The notes below the pieces were generated by a model. It saw nothing but the letters and a program-made list of their open reading frames with translations. It ran no database searches and was not told the origin of the DNA. A program made the position numbers and the translations under genes. Source: Siphonodentalium dalli (Eukaryota > Mollusca > Scaphopoda > Gadilida > Siphonodentaliidae). From it: a stretch of DNA of 64,000 bases. Positions 1 through 12,406 of the stretch are shown here, one piece after another. The stretch is taken from assembly GCA_032622095.1 (NCBI GenBank), contig CP136061.1:218704373-218768372 (forward strand). Reading direction: 5' to 3'. How positions within the stretch are numbered: position 1 is the first letter of the stretch; each line of letters opens with the position of its first letter.

Positions 1-1190
1 TGGGAGGTTTCAATAATTTATTGAATCTTTGCGATAATTTTGAATGAAATCGAACCTTAGGTAGCAATACACGATTTCATGGCTTGTATGAGGGCTGAAA
101 AATATTATTTTAAGCATATAAGGGCTATAACTCTCAGTTTGGCCTCTATTATACCTGGGAGTAATGGTTTGATGGTTTAATTATTTTATAAAGGTACCAT
201 ACATGTAGTATACAAAATGGGAGAATGTTTGAATACAAAGTATGTTTATGGAATCTGATGTCGGCCAGCTCTGTGTGGTACTCCACCGGAAAAGAGCTTG
301 ATTTCTCTCCCTTGAAAACAGTCGTCTGCACTTGGTAGAATTTTTTTTTAAATTGATACGATAAGTTTAAAAAAAAAATTAATATCTGACATATATCTAG
401 TCTCTATCAGCTCATAAGGTGATTATAGACTGACATTCGCTCTGTCATGGTTAGCTATGCGACCGAAGACGGCCAATTTTAGGCCAACAAATGAAGATTT
501 TCCAAAGTCGGTCTAAGGGAGATAATTCGACTTGTGATGAGGTAATTCATGCCAAAAGACAGATGGATTATGCTCTGACCATTTCTGTATCTTGTAACGA
601 AGCACTCATGTGCTGTTTATCAATGACCATGGTGCAGCAGAAGGTTGTAGTACAGTACCCCCCTCAAAATGGTGAAAATGGCCAGAAATAGTGTATTGCT
701 ACCTCAAACATGATTTCACATCGAATTGAATCTCGAACATCAGAGTAAACAAATAAAAGTGTAAAGTACACATATTTTCTTTGTGGGAAAGTAGGTAGAG
801 AACAGGAAGTGATCAGATGGCTTTCATACGAAGAGTTCTCCAAATTTGTGAAAATCAAATATATCGAGTACAGCAAACAAAATTTATCCAAAATTCCACA
901 AGAATCATAATTCTGATAGGGAAGCCCTGCTTACATTTATTGTGTCCAAAAATCAACATATAAAATATGGGCAGGATTCTCTATTCGGAAGGTTCATTAT
1001 TCGGAAGGTTTTTATTTCTGGGCGAATTTAGCCAGAAATTAATCAAAAGTTAGATACCCCCCCCCCCCCCCCCCCCCAAAAACCACATTAATTATTAATT
1101 ATACAACAGTGTCATTTACAGTATTCCTGTTATGCATTATTATCTATTACATGACTATCTACATATTTATTTATTATTATATTATAAAGT
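1..1190. other. AT-rich intergenic DNA, no gene recognised
   Basis: No conserved protein, splice-bounded exon or RNA gene was seen. The short ORFs have no recognisable domains. A run of about 17-18 C lies at 1059-1077. Confidence 0.5.
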
Positions 1191-1191
1191 T

Positions 1192-1354
1192 ATTATACAA
1201 TGTTGTGTACAGTATGTGTTTTTCTTGTACGAGTCCAGGTTGTGGTGAAAAGTCATATTGGACGAGACACGGCAGTGTCGAGTCCAATATGACTTTTTCA
1301 CCACAACATGGACGAGTACAAGAAAAACTCATACTGTACACAACATTGTATAAT
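1192..1354. repeat. Fold-back repeat with about 75-bp arms
   Basis: The left arm begins ATTATACAATGTTGTGTACAG and the right arm ends with its reverse complement, so the block folds into one long hairpin centred near 1272 (around ACACGGCAGTGT). Both arms contain TTTTTCTTGTACGAGTCC and an AGTCATATTGGACTCG-like stretch. It looks like a MITE or other palindromic insertion. A target duplication was not resolved. Overlapping ORFs on both strands follow from the palindrome and are not genes. Confidence 0.8.
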
Positions 1355-3000
1355 GACATTTTTATTATCCATCTGTATGTTTATCCAAATTTTGGGAATA
1401 AAACTTTTGTGGTTATTTTTGGTATTTGTCGGCACTTAAATCTCTATAAAAGCCTGTATATTGATCATCAGAAAGCATGATTTGGAAAAGTAAACACGGA
1501 AGTGAGAAAAAAAAACTCAATGCGGAAGTGAAACGTCTGCTAAAATCCATCAGTGTTGCGCGCGCATCACAATTTCACGATTCATTTAGCAAGAGAGTTA
1601 ATTTGTGACGTCACGGAGTCCCAATAAAAAAGTGATATTGTACAGTCGGGAGTCCAAAATGACTTTTTCCAGGACTATCACGTGGCGGCTTTTGCCCAAT
1701 CGGAAATGGGGTTAGTTAAGGGATGGATAATAATATATTATTTATCTTGTTTACTGAAACTATTTATAATACATTGCGTAACGTAAATATGTATTGAGAA
1801 ATAATGTCATACGTAATGACATTAAATCTTGTGGAAATCTACTAAAGAAAAGCACATTTTATAATCGTTTTAATGTTTCAAGTTATTTCCTGCATAAAGA
1901 AAGAGTCTTCGAGATAGACACCTCTCAATTCTTTAGACACCTCTCAATTCTTTAGAATGTATAATTAACCATTAAAATAACTTGAACCGTCGGTACAGCG
2001 AACCCTCGGAATAGCGAACATTCGGAAGACGCGTCGCCATAAAACATGGAGCAAATATCAAATAAAATGCTTAAAAATAGATATGCATAGATCTGCTCAC
2101 TGTAGTGCAGTTACAATAACATTGTCTCTTGGTCCTCAGATGGTAGTGCATGTGAAAATTGTAATCATTGCACTCATACAAGCGGTGTATAGGCATCATC
2201 ATGCGACCTGATAGACGAATGGTTTGATAGCATATGATAGGTCCTATTAATAACGAAAGAGGACAAGACCAGGAGCCCAACAAAATTCATCAGACTATAA
2301 CTTTTCTCATCTTCATTTTCATATAAATTCGAAAAGATGCTGTAGATATACCGTCCTTATAATAATATATTCTGACATATTTTGTAGATTTGCAGGCAAG
2401 AAAATCTGAGCCAGGCAGGCTAATAGGAAACAAGGTATTCACTGTGGAAAATGCTGCATTCCAAAACAAGTGCAATGGCAAGCGTGGCATACAGTCCTTC
2501 GATTTCAAAAAAAGCTGGTGCGCCGTTTGTGTGCGTGATTTTGGATCAGATGCACAAATTTGCTTTGGTGCACATAACGGGAAATAAAAGTTTTAACCGA
2601 TGCATGTAAACATGTATATAAATTAGTTTAATACACTCAAATAACATTGCTTTGTGCAATTTTAATAAAATAGATCTTCAAACAAAATGTTTGTTTACTG
2701 CAACAAAAAGTTCCTTTCTGGGATAGTTTTGTTCACCGCTGACTCAAGAGAATGTATTCCCTGGCCGATAGCAAATTGGTAATCCGTACTGTATACTCTT
2801 TCCTGTGTCGTAAGGAGTAGGACTGGTGTCTGTTCAATTGTAACTCTGAACTATTACCATGTGCTTGCCAGTATTGTGCAATGATTTATTTATTTGATAC
2901 TATTGATTATCTATTTGATTCCCTGCGAGACACACATTGAACATTACTCACAGATCACAACGGATTAAAAAATACTTTGAAAAATAACCTTTGATGCTAT
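1355..3000. other. Intergenic DNA, no gene recognised
   Basis: At 1610-1680 there is a second partial match to the GAGTCC..ATGACTTTTTC segment of the 1.2-kb fold-back. A 10-15 residue direct duplication, CACCTCTCAATTCTTTAGA, occurs at 1919-1956. A 65-codon ORF at 2390-2587 starts just after a plausible splice acceptor (TTTGCAG), but its product is not recognised. Confidence 0.4.
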
Positions 3001-4080
3001 GACTTATACAAGGATCGTTGTTATCCCAACAATTACTGTTTTGCATTACTGTTGGGTAAACTTAACCAAGATCGTGGGGCGTGCAACATTATGAACGATA
3101 CCTTTCAATTCCAGGTGCGCAAGAGCAATTGTGTGCCTCAAAATCGAAGGACAAGGGCTGTAACTGGTAGAAATGAATGGACGAAAAACGTATGTGTGTA
3201 TCCTTTCTACCAACCTGTACTATCACCATGCCAAAGGACAACAAAAATAATAATACAGCCAAGTTACAAGCTGAAATGTTCATAATGACACAAAAATCAC
3301 TAATATCCAAGTCAAACAAGAGCCATAACTCTGGTAAAAATTAATGGACAAAACAGCTAGAATGTGAGTAACCTTTCCCCCCAACATGTGCCATCACCAT
3401 GCCAAAGGACAACGCAATCTGATTATTAACACTGGAGTTACAAGGTAATGTTTGGAAGGACACAAAATTCACAAATTTCAAAGTCAAACAAGGGCCGCAA
3501 CTCTGGAAAAAATTAATGAAAGAAACAAGGCATCTTTCCCCCAACTTGTGCTATCAACATGCCAAAAGACAATAATTAATAAAAGGCTCCCGAAACGGTG
3601 GCTTCATTTGGAGCGGAGGCTTTGTAAAAGTATACTATATGGATAAGACACTTGTGCATTGTCTCATTACTGACATGCATACAAATAACCAAATCTTTAA
3701 AAAACTCATGAAGTCAAAATATAACCTCAAGTTGGCACAAAATGAAGAAAATTACAAGAAAAATTGAATTTTCTAAGTCGAAAAGCCCATAACTCTGAGA
3801 AAAATCATCGGTTCAAACTCAAATTCGAACTTGACCTGTATCGTGATATGACTGATCCACATAAAAACGGTATTTGCAATTAAAGGATCCAAACTTGAGA
3901 TATCATTCGGAAACCGAAAAAGTGAGAAATTTTCTACGTAAAACAAGTCGAAAAAGGGGCACAACTCACGCAAAAATGACCTGTATTTTGGTCTGATAAA
4001 CTCACCTATGAAATTTGCTTTTGATCTAATAACTGAAACTAAAGTTATCATCCGGAAACCATTTCCGGACGCACGGACGG
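3000..4080 (+). repeat. Mollusc-type tandem-unit repeat, left part
   Basis: Units of roughly 165 bp recur, each with CATGCCAAAGGACAAC (near 3227, 3397 and 3558), AAGTCAAACAAG and CATAACTCTGG. The repeat continues after the inserted hAT element at 6064 and ends near 6120 in a hairpin: TAGTCCCCCGAA and TTCGGGGGAC around a T-rich loop. Such units with a GGACGGACGG segment before a terminal hairpin look like abundant mollusc interspersed repeats. The ORFs inside are fortuitous. Confidence 0.6.
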
Positions 4081-6063
4081 CAGGGTTGGCCGATTTAAAT
4101 CAATTTTCCAAAAAAAATCATTGATTTAAATCAAATTTTTTTCAAATGATGATAAAAAGTCAAGAAATGTAATATCTAACAGGTTTTCTGTAAACTAAAA
4201 CATGAGTATGATTAAACAATATACAAATTGGATAATAGATATGAAACTGTACAGTAATTATTAACCATATAGAAACTACAGTGCTCATGGTACTGTATTT
4301 ACTGTTCCAGCAATGGCCTGTTCCGCTTTATAACATTGTTCGTATTGTTTGTATACACTCAGAGTCTCAGATTCAGCACGCCTCACTATACACTGTTTAA
4401 TTTTCTTTCCCCCTTTTCTCATTGCCGTACATGTAAATGCTAACTGAGTATGACTCTACCATATACTCTGCCATATAACTACTCTAGCTGTCTAGTGCCT
4501 ATACTTGATATAGATAAGTATAGTGTGATTACCGTATGTCCTCAAGTCACTGAGAGCAAACGTGATTGATAAAATATTCAGTTTTCATTAGAGATGGGCG
4601 GTTGTGAAATTTTGCCTCGGTTTCGGTTGTGGAAAAAGAGTTGAGTCTCGGTTTCGGTTTTTATTAATAAAAATTACTAATGTGAACAAAATCTAATTAT
4701 GCTTCATCATATTACAAAGAAAACACACCAATTGTATCACCATAACTTGTGATGTACATGTCCTTTTATAATATTAAATTATGTATCATATTGTTACCAT
4801 TACATGTATATTGTTAATGTCCATGTCGAGTGGCAGTGCTAGAATGCAAGTGAGTCTGTGTATTGTGTATGACTGCAATTCAGCATCATATGCTCATAAG
4901 TGTGAAATAATATAATGATCATTTATATTGGCATAAAACTAATGTGTGTGACTAGATTTATGTGTATAGTTATGATTTGAAAAATAAAATTGGAAATAAA
5001 CAAAATGAAAATAAAACATGACTAGAATCTCTCAATCACATTACCATATTTAGGGAACATAATATTGTACACACTATACAGTATACATGCATCCAATACA
5101 AGTCACCTGAATGAGTGCTATTTCTCAACAGTTTACCGACAAACGGTATAATTCATTCCGGCTCCGATTCCGGCATAACATTTTTAATCAACGGCGCACA
5201 AATATATTTGACGATTTAACATCCAAACAGTGATAAAAACTAATAGGGAATGCGGGTAACAATCATTGATACCTTTTGATATCGTATCCTCGTTATCAAA
5301 TTCACCTTTCAGAGTATTTGTACGGCCTTAATGATTAAAATAACACGAGAAATAAACTGACTTGTGTTGTGTTTACTAGTAAATACTACTTGCGAAAATA
5401 GGTGTACATGGAAGCAACGTAATTAATTCGTCGCGCGATTTCACCATGCGAACTCCTTTCTGCATATATTACAGGTGGCACACTTAGATTTCTTATCTTT
5501 CTTTGAAAAATATTTCCACACAGGACTCGTTTGTTCGTCGTGTTCTGCCATGATTACAGGAAGTTGTGACAACCGAAACAACGGGTTTTCCCAACTTACC
5601 ACGGTTGTCATTTCCGGTTTTTCCCCGACAACCGAAACCGAACTGATTCCACGGTTAACCGCCCATCTCTAGTTTTCATCTAAAATTGACTAAATTTATA
5701 AGTAAAAGTTTAAGCACAGGTCTACCTTTCCAGATATCACAACATTGGAACCCACATGGACCCAAGTGTAATAGTGTATGCATAAAGCACATGGTCGCTA
5801 TATCTATACTGCCATGATATACGTGTGTTTCATTGGTATACAAAAAATAATTTAAAAAATCACAGAATTATGATTAATCCAGCCTTGGATATAATAAGCA
5901 ACACCTTTCAGAACCTTCATTTATCAGAGAAATTGTACAATTACATATTTTCATAACATTTAGTAAAAAAAATCAAATGAATCGATTTAAATCCAAAAAA
6001 TCTTGGATTTAAATCAAATAAATCGATTTTTTTAAATTTATTTTTTAAAAATCACCAACCCTG
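4081..6063. mobile_element. Non-autonomous hAT element, 8-bp target duplication
   Basis: The left end is CAGGGTTGGCCGATTTAAAT. The right end, ATCACCAACCCTG, is its near inverse. The flanks are identical: ACGGACGG at 4073-4080 and at 6064-6071, an exact 8-bp target duplication as expected for hAT transposons. Subterminal DNA is a series of GATTTAAATC palindromes. No transposase is present. It splits a tandem-unit repeat and itself carries a younger hAT insertion at 4589-5671. Confidence 0.9.
4589..5671. mobile_element. Nested hAT element inside the 4.1-6.1 kb hAT
   Basis: The left end is TAGAGATGGGCGGTTGTG and the right end is GGTTAACCGCCCATCTCTA. Both flanks carry GTTTTCAT (4581-4588 and 5672-5679), an exact 8-bp target duplication. 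The interior holds GTTTCGGTTGTGG / ACAACCGAAACC subterminal inverted motifs and no transposase. The TIR resembles that of the 9126-10374 element (TAGAGCTGGGACGGTTATG), so the two are probably one family. Confidence 0.92.
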
Positions 6064-7330
6064 ACGGACGGACACCGGCTATTTTAATAGTCCCCCGAAT
6101 TATTTTTTTCGGGGGACAACAACAAAGTTACAAGGTGATATGTTCAGACAGACTCCTATGGGGGTCGGGCATAATATCCTTGAAATCAGAAAATCATTTA
6201 TTTCATGCTACAGTCAATGTAGGTAAGGAAATATTTTCATCACATTCCAAGGTATTCAGGAAGACCTCAACTTGGGACACTGAATCATAAAAAAACGAAA
6301 TTGTATAATTATTGTTTCCAATTGATATATAAAGCCATCAACAAAAGATCTGGGAAATGTTTTTTTCTTTTTCAAGCTGACATTTAACCCTTTATCTGCT
6401 AAACGTGGCAATGGTCGTGCAGACGTCATGACGTATACAATGCTAATCGCGAATATTGTCACCTGGGAATGGTCTATAACGGTCCTTGGGTGTCATGTCA
6501 CACAAATAACAGTCGCTCATTGGGATAATTCTATTACTAATCTACCAATCACAAACAGATAGGTGAAGGATGTCTCGCCTGAGTAATGTTTTCTGAACTT
6601 GCCGGTGAAAATAAACAAGGTTAGACAATCATTGGGTAATTGACTCCCACAATGTACTGAATGAACCATGTTCTCAATTTGCTTTTGATCTAATAACCGA
6701 AACTAAAGTTATCATCCGGAAACCATTTCCGGATGCACGGACGGACACCGGCTATTTTAATAGTCCCCCGAATTTTTTTTTTCAGGGGACAACAACAAAG
6801 TCACAAGGTGATATGTTCAGACAGACTCTTATGGGGGTCAGGGGCATAATATCCTTGAAATCAGAAAATCATTTATTTCATGCTACAGTCAATGTAGGTA
6901 AGGAAATATTTTCATCACATTCCAAGGTATTCAGTAAGACCTCCACTTGGGACACTGAATCATAAAAAAACGAAATTGTATAATTATTGTTTCCAATTGA
7001 TATATAAAGCCATCAACAAAAGATCTGGGAAATGTTTTAACCCTTTATCTGCTAAACGTGGCAATGGTCGTGCAGACGTCATGACGTATACAATGCTAAT
7101 CGCGAATATTGTCACCTGGGAATGGTCTATAACGGTCCTTGGGTGTCATGTCACACAAATAACAGTCGCTCATTGGGATAATTCTATTACTAATCTACCA
7201 ATCACAAACAGATAGGTGAAGGATGTCTCGCCTGAGTAATGTTCTCTGAACTTGCCGGTGAAAATAAACAAGGTTAGACAATCATTGGGTAATTGACTCC
7301 CACAATGTACTGAATTAACCATGTTCTCAA
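6064..7330. repeat. Direct tandem duplication, unit about 673 bp
   Basis: GACACCGGCTATTTTAATAG begins at 6071 and again at 6744, and the roughly 600 bp after each are nearly identical, including the TAGTCCCCCGAA hairpin, a TTCATGCTACAGTCAATGTAGG segment and AATAAACAAGGTTAGACAATC. The main difference is a short TTTTTCTTTTTCAAGC insertion in the first copy. It is an extension or duplication of the tandem-unit repeat that starts at 3 kb. The 79-codon ORF at 6976-7215 is repeat-derived. Confidence 0.85.
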
Positions 7331-8550
7331 TTTGGTCATAATTCCAATGCGATCAATGCGAATAACAGGAGATACGTGGTATTAAATGGGGGGGGGGGGG
7401 ACTAGCTTTTTTTTGGGGTGTTTAGGGCAGAGTAATAGTACAGATTGTACCAATCTACCAATATAACAGTACCAGTTATCAACTATACATACAATGTAGT
7501 TTCTTGTAAATGTTATAGACACCAGTGAAAATAAAGATAAATGTCTATTTACTCTGTTTAATTTTGAGGCCATGAAAACTTAAATCAGCACAAAAATGGT
7601 GAGCTTACCAGTATAACTTTATGCACGTACATGTAAATGGCATACATTCAAATATTGAATAAAACACCACATGACATATACTATGTTCATTCCTATACTT
7701 GATACTTATTCCAATACTATAAAAATACTTTATTTAACCGTTAATATGTTGATGTTTTGCTCAAGAGTTTCCCCTGGGCCACACTTGTAAGATTTTGTGT
7801 TTCCCCTCTCCCTACCCTAATTTTTTTACATGGGTAGGTAGGTAGGTAGGTAAAATATTTATTTTTTTTGCCAAAACTACAGTAGTTATATCTGAAAGTA
7901 TTTAGGCCTTTGGAATATGGTTTGATTGTTAAAAGATCATGTCAGAACTGGTACTTCATGTTTTATTAAGTTTCAATGAATTAAATTAACAATTTAAGGT
8001 TTCACCCACGAAGGTCAACAGTGTGAAATATTTGATACGAGACAAGTCATGGATAGGACAATTCATTTCTTAATTATTGGTTCTATAGGCACCTGTGATG
8101 CATCAAATTGAAGGACTATCTACATTTAGTTCACTGGTGAGCATTGCGACATTTGGAGTCTTCAATTCCTCTATAGAACCTTTCCTGTTAGTCATACCAC
8201 TTAAAATGTATCCAAATGGAGACCGACAGTCGAGCACGACTAATTTTTTTAGTTGAAATTATAGCACTCTGCAGTCCTGGTTCACTTTCACGTGACAAGA
8301 AATTTCACAAATTTCAATTTTGGGTCGAAGTCCATTATCACCCGAATAGCTTCGCCCGAATCGCACGAAAATACATTGACAGCTCATACTGAGAATGTAT
8401 AATTGAGGAACGAGGCAAGTTCACATACAGATATTGATAAACGTACAATGCCAAATAAGGATTGCACAGGTGTGATTTTCATCAGGAATAAATAAACATA
8501 CATGTACGACTACTACTATTACTTGACAGTAGAAGCAATAAACTACATAC
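7331..8550. other. Intergenic or intronic DNA, no gene recognised
   Basis: It holds a G-run at 7387-7400 and a (GGTA)n tract at about 7829-7850. If the L13a exon at 8551 belongs to a working gene, this is part of its next intron. No downstream L13a exon was found here. Confidence 0.4.
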
Positions 8551-8623
8551 CGTTAAGGATAGATTTAGCAACAATTGCCGATAGTCTTCCCAAGAGATGC
8601 CCACGGGCATCAATAATGATGGG
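8551..8623 (-). CDS. RPL13A: Ribosomal protein L13a (uL13), single internal exon
   Basis: The minus strand reads a polypyrimidine tract and AG (acceptor at 8624-8625), then 73 bp encoding PIIIDARGHLLGRLSAIVAK followed by SILNG, then the donor GTATGT at 8550-8545. In the uL13 family the first structural segment is VLDGRGHLLGRLAAIVAK, so the RGHLLGRL core and the following helix are diagnostic. uL13 is a 60S ribosomal subunit protein; in vertebrates it also takes part in translational control. The exon ends in phase 1 (AAC G), matching a continuation in Gly. The expected next exon (VVVVRCEGINISG-like) and the tiny first exon were not found, so they lie beyond the left edge, in long introns, or do not exist. 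A retrocopy is unlikely because intact splice sites flank the exon. Confidence 0.8.
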
Positions 8624-8879
8624 CTGAAAGAAAACAAAGAGTTGATCATCAATCAAGAATATAGTTAAGTATTTTCTTAAATTTTAGGTACAAATTCAAT
8701 GACCGCATTCAACATAATTTTATACACAAATTATAATGTAGCTACCATCAATGGTGAACTGATTGCCAGTCGTTTATCAGCAATAAATTCTTCCCATGAT
8801 GTTTGAATTGCTCGTTTTGCAGGACCAACTAAAAGTTTCGTTACAAACCCAAATCTAAGTCAAAAGTTCCAAACCAGAC

Positions 8880-8935
8880 TGAATCAGTTTCGAATCAAAG
8901 CAAATCTCGAACAGTTTGCAGGGCCCTACTAGTAG
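8880..8935. repeat. Remnant of a GGGCCCTGCGA-type hAT element (right end)
   Basis: The stretch AATCAGTTTCGAATCAAAGC ends in GCAGGGCCCTA, the same terminus as the complete elements at 40710-41482 and 63245-63749. The left end was not found. Confidence 0.5.
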
Positions 8936-9048
8936 CATACAAGTACTTTCATTTGGCACCCGTGATTGTTTATCAACTTCAAAACTTTCTGATGAAGACT
9001 CCACTTACACCGTATTCAATTTCACTTGAACTTTCAACATCAAATTGT

Positions 9049-12000
9049 GGGTCCTACTAAACAACGAACACAAACGAACATAAACGAACACAGGTCCAAA
9101 AAGCGGAATAGAAGGGTGAAATTTGTAGAGCTGGGACGGTTATGCGGTTAACCGGTTAACCACCAACTATGGCCGTGACCGGTCACGGATTTGCCGTGGT
9201 CGGTTAACCGTAACATCACTATTATAGTGTATGATCACTGTGATGGTCAGCTATAACTGGCTATAAGAGGGGTAATCTGTCTCCGTCAATTAAAATGAAT
9301 CCGAGATTGACGGAACAACATCAAACGCGGTGTGTCGGCTCTTTGAAGGCTAAATTTGGGTGTGAACTCATTACACAACTATTGTGTTTTCAAATTGATT
9401 CCAAGAAAATATAAATTGAGCCCAATAATTTCCACGAGCAGTCCTGCTTTCTATGATATACTTTTAAAAGTTGCCACGTTCTCTGGTGTTAATTCGTTTA
9501 CAATCTTTGTGGCTCAATTGCCGTTAATTAATCTTGGATTATTTCATTTTAACATGAGGCAATATATATATATCAGAGCAGCTAATATTTATATTAAATC
9601 ATTTTTGAACCATTACATTTAAAATAGTATCAGATAATGAGTTTTTCCATTCGAATATTAATCCACCTCGAATTTATAGAGTTATTGTTCTTGTTGCAGA
9701 ACGTACATAATACGTTTCGTCGATTACCGCGAAATTCATAAATTTTTTCTTCTTCGAGGAAGATTCTGACGACCTGGAGTTCGATGGTTTCGACGACGAT
9801 GGACTTGTCTTCTGAACTTTGTTGTTTGAACTTTGTGCTATTTATGTGCGCTATTAACCGTTCCATACGCATGTTTACAACGCATAAATTGTATTTTTTG
9901 TTTTACCTGTCGACATCTGTATCTTGTTATTATTATATGATTTTATCTTAATAAAACGCATCATTCTCTTTATATAACGCAACTACTCTTGGTATCAGTA
10001 TAAAATACGATGGTAAACCAGCATCTCAAGGCTAACTGAGATTTTGCACGGGGGGATCCCCGTGAGTAAGCCCATGCAGTACCCACTTTTTTGACAAAAA
10101 CGTGCACGTGCCCCCTGGGCTTACTGACGGGGTGTATACAGTAATTAATTAGATATGTGATTACTAGTATGTGTGTCATGGGTGACAACTTCTTTGTATA
10201 ATGGGCAGGAGCCGTTCTCAAACTTACCATGTCAGTGAGCATCACAATCATCGCCGTTCTGCATACTGGGCTTACCCACCCATAATAGTACCTATAATAT
10301 GTGGTTAACCGGTTAATCGCGTTTTTTTGCCGTTCATAACCGGTCACGAAAAACCCATAACTGTCCCAGCTCTAGAAATTTGGTTTGTGTGTGCGTGTGG
10401 GTCCACTCTATGTGTATGTGGTGTTATTTCCAACTTTGATCACTTATTTTTTGAGTTATTAGCATTATTTGAATACAAAACTACTAAACAACGAACACAA
10501 ACGAACATAAGATAGCCATACTGCAAAGGTGTTAATTAACTACGGCTTACTCTGTCTCCTTGTTAATTGCACATCTGTGAGTTATTTTTACTGCAAGGTG
10601 ATTGTCAGTTTTGTCACTGATGGCAATAAAAACACGGGAACATCAGAGGTCGGCGGTATGTATGAATTCATGCATGAATGTGATCCGAAGTACGAACTAT
10701 TGTTTCGCACATAGCCACACATACATATGGTTCTTTCAAAGTTTAATTTCGTCGTTCGATTTTCCACTTCTCCTCGATAGAGGATATTATGTTAGTTATT
10801 TTTATCAGTCGAAAAAGTTGCACATCAAATTTGTTCAACTTCCATCTTAAGATAACTACAGGTAAGGTCGGTCCCGTCGTAGTTTAGACATCGAATTGCA
10901 GCGACATGAAGTTGAACAAAATATATGTAGTTTGATCGGTTGTTGTGTTTTATAATGGACATGACAGTTCGCCAGACTTGTGTCTGTTTTTCCTATTTCA
11001 ATGCGGAAGCGCTGTTGTTTTAAACATTTTTAAACATTGTTATTTAAACATTTGACAAACATTTTACAGTAAGACAGAATAATATAAATAATCAATTTAT
11101 TGGAAAGGGGATTAAACAAGCCCAAGGGCTTTTATTAAGTTTGCTCCCCTTTTGTTTCGCGCCCGCTCTTCGTTAAGTGTATGTAACTTGATTGACCTGG
11201 GCATGCGTTAGAACTATGAGAATTTATATTAATCACACATATCGTCAAGGACAGACAACGGATCTACTTACACATTAACCTAACTATTTAATTAGACGGT
11301 TATGATATCGTTGACATGTTTTAGTCGACAATACACTCCCCATTTGAGCCAAATAGACCAACTGAACGAAAATGGCACCATCCTTGATATTTCTGTGGCA
11401 TACTAGTACTTATGTCACATTATTGCCTCGTTAACATTCTGATATGTAAATATAAATCAATTATTGTTTCGTTCATTTCCATGGTGTGTGAACCTGGAAA
11501 ATGTGAGAAGTGATTCTGCGCGTCATGCCATTTTCAGGCCTATATATGCATTCTTACCCATTAAATTGGAAGAGACAACCATTCGTTTCCCAAAATGGCA
11601 AATAATAGTGACCACTCGCTCATATACTCTAACAGAATCCCCTCACAAACCGCGAGAGAAAATACAACATATTTCTTGATTAACTGCTGTCGAATTTAAC
11701 CACATAGGCCTACATAAAATGGAGGAAAAATTCAGGCTAGAGAGTTCTATCTCCATGTGCACTCTGATCCGGAAGCGAGACGATGGTTTCGTAAGCAAAA
11801 GGGTTCTATCTCTAAACACATTTTTGTCTTTCATTATAAAACTGGCGAGTTTCTAGAACTGAGACTTCGGATATAATAATATTTTAGTTAGCTTTAACAT
11901 TTTAAAACATGACGACACACACTGAAAACGATTTATGTCTCGAAATTTCAACATAGATTTCCTAACAAAATGATAAATGTTGGATAGAACCATCTGATTC

Positions 12001-12398
12001 TCACACGACGATATATAAGCTCGATAAAAAGAGCAACTCAAATGTTTTGTTAGATATGCATTAAAACGCCGACCTCTGATGTTTCCCCGTGTTTTATTGC
12101 CATCAGTGACTGAAAATCACCTTGCAGTAAAAACAACTCACAGATGTGCAAAGAGTAAGCCGTAGTTAATTAACACCTTTGCAATATGGCTAATCTTATG
12201 TTCATTTGTGTTCGTTGTTTAGTAGCTTTGTATTCAAATAATGCTAATAACTCAAAAAATAAGTGATCAAAGTTGGAAATAACACCACATACACTGAGTG
12301 GACCCACACGCACCCAAAAACCAAATTTCACCCTTCTATTCTGCTTTTTGGACCTGTGTTCGTTTATGTTCGTTTGTGTTCGTTGTTTAGTTGGACCG
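9049..12398. mobile_element. Long-TIR DNA transposon, copy 1 (8-bp TSD)
   Basis: The left end GGGTCCTACTAAACAACG and the right end CGTTGTTTAGTTGGACCG are inverted, and homology runs inward about 340 bp (9049-9117 plus 10383-10657 against 12398-12069). The flanks are identical: CAAATTGT at 9041-9048 and 12399-12406. Each TIR contains two copies of a CTACTAAACAACGAACAC block. An 8-bp duplication with GGG termini and TIRs of hundreds of bp fits Mutator-like (MULE) elements, but no transposase was found, so the superfamily is an inference. The left TIR is split by a hAT element. The interior (10660-12060) shows nothing recognisable. Confidence 0.85.
9126..10374. mobile_element. Non-autonomous hAT element in a long TIR
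   Basis: The ends are TAGAGCTGGGACGGTTATG and CATAACTGTCCCAGCTCTA, with subterminal GGTTAACCGGTTAACC on the left and GGTTAACCGGTTAAT on the right. The flanks carry an exact 8-bp duplication, GAAATTTG (9118-9125 and 10375-10382). The other copies of the long TIR read straight through this point (GGGTGAAATTTGGTTTGTG), which supports a clean insertion. The 125-codon minus ORF at 9970-10347 has no recognisable transposase domain. Confidence 0.93.
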
Positions 12399-12406
12399 CA
12401 AATTGT

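Noticed and set aside
8745-8838. Minus-strand frame VGPAKRAIQTSWEEFIADKR with possible splice sites
   Set aside because: Protein-like, but no family was recognised, and it does not fit RPL13A exon 1. It adjoins a hAT remnant and may be part of that element.
9970-10347. 125-codon minus ORF as a hAT transposase
   Set aside because: No hAT dimerisation or DDE-like motifs; the element is only 1249 bp and appears non-autonomous.
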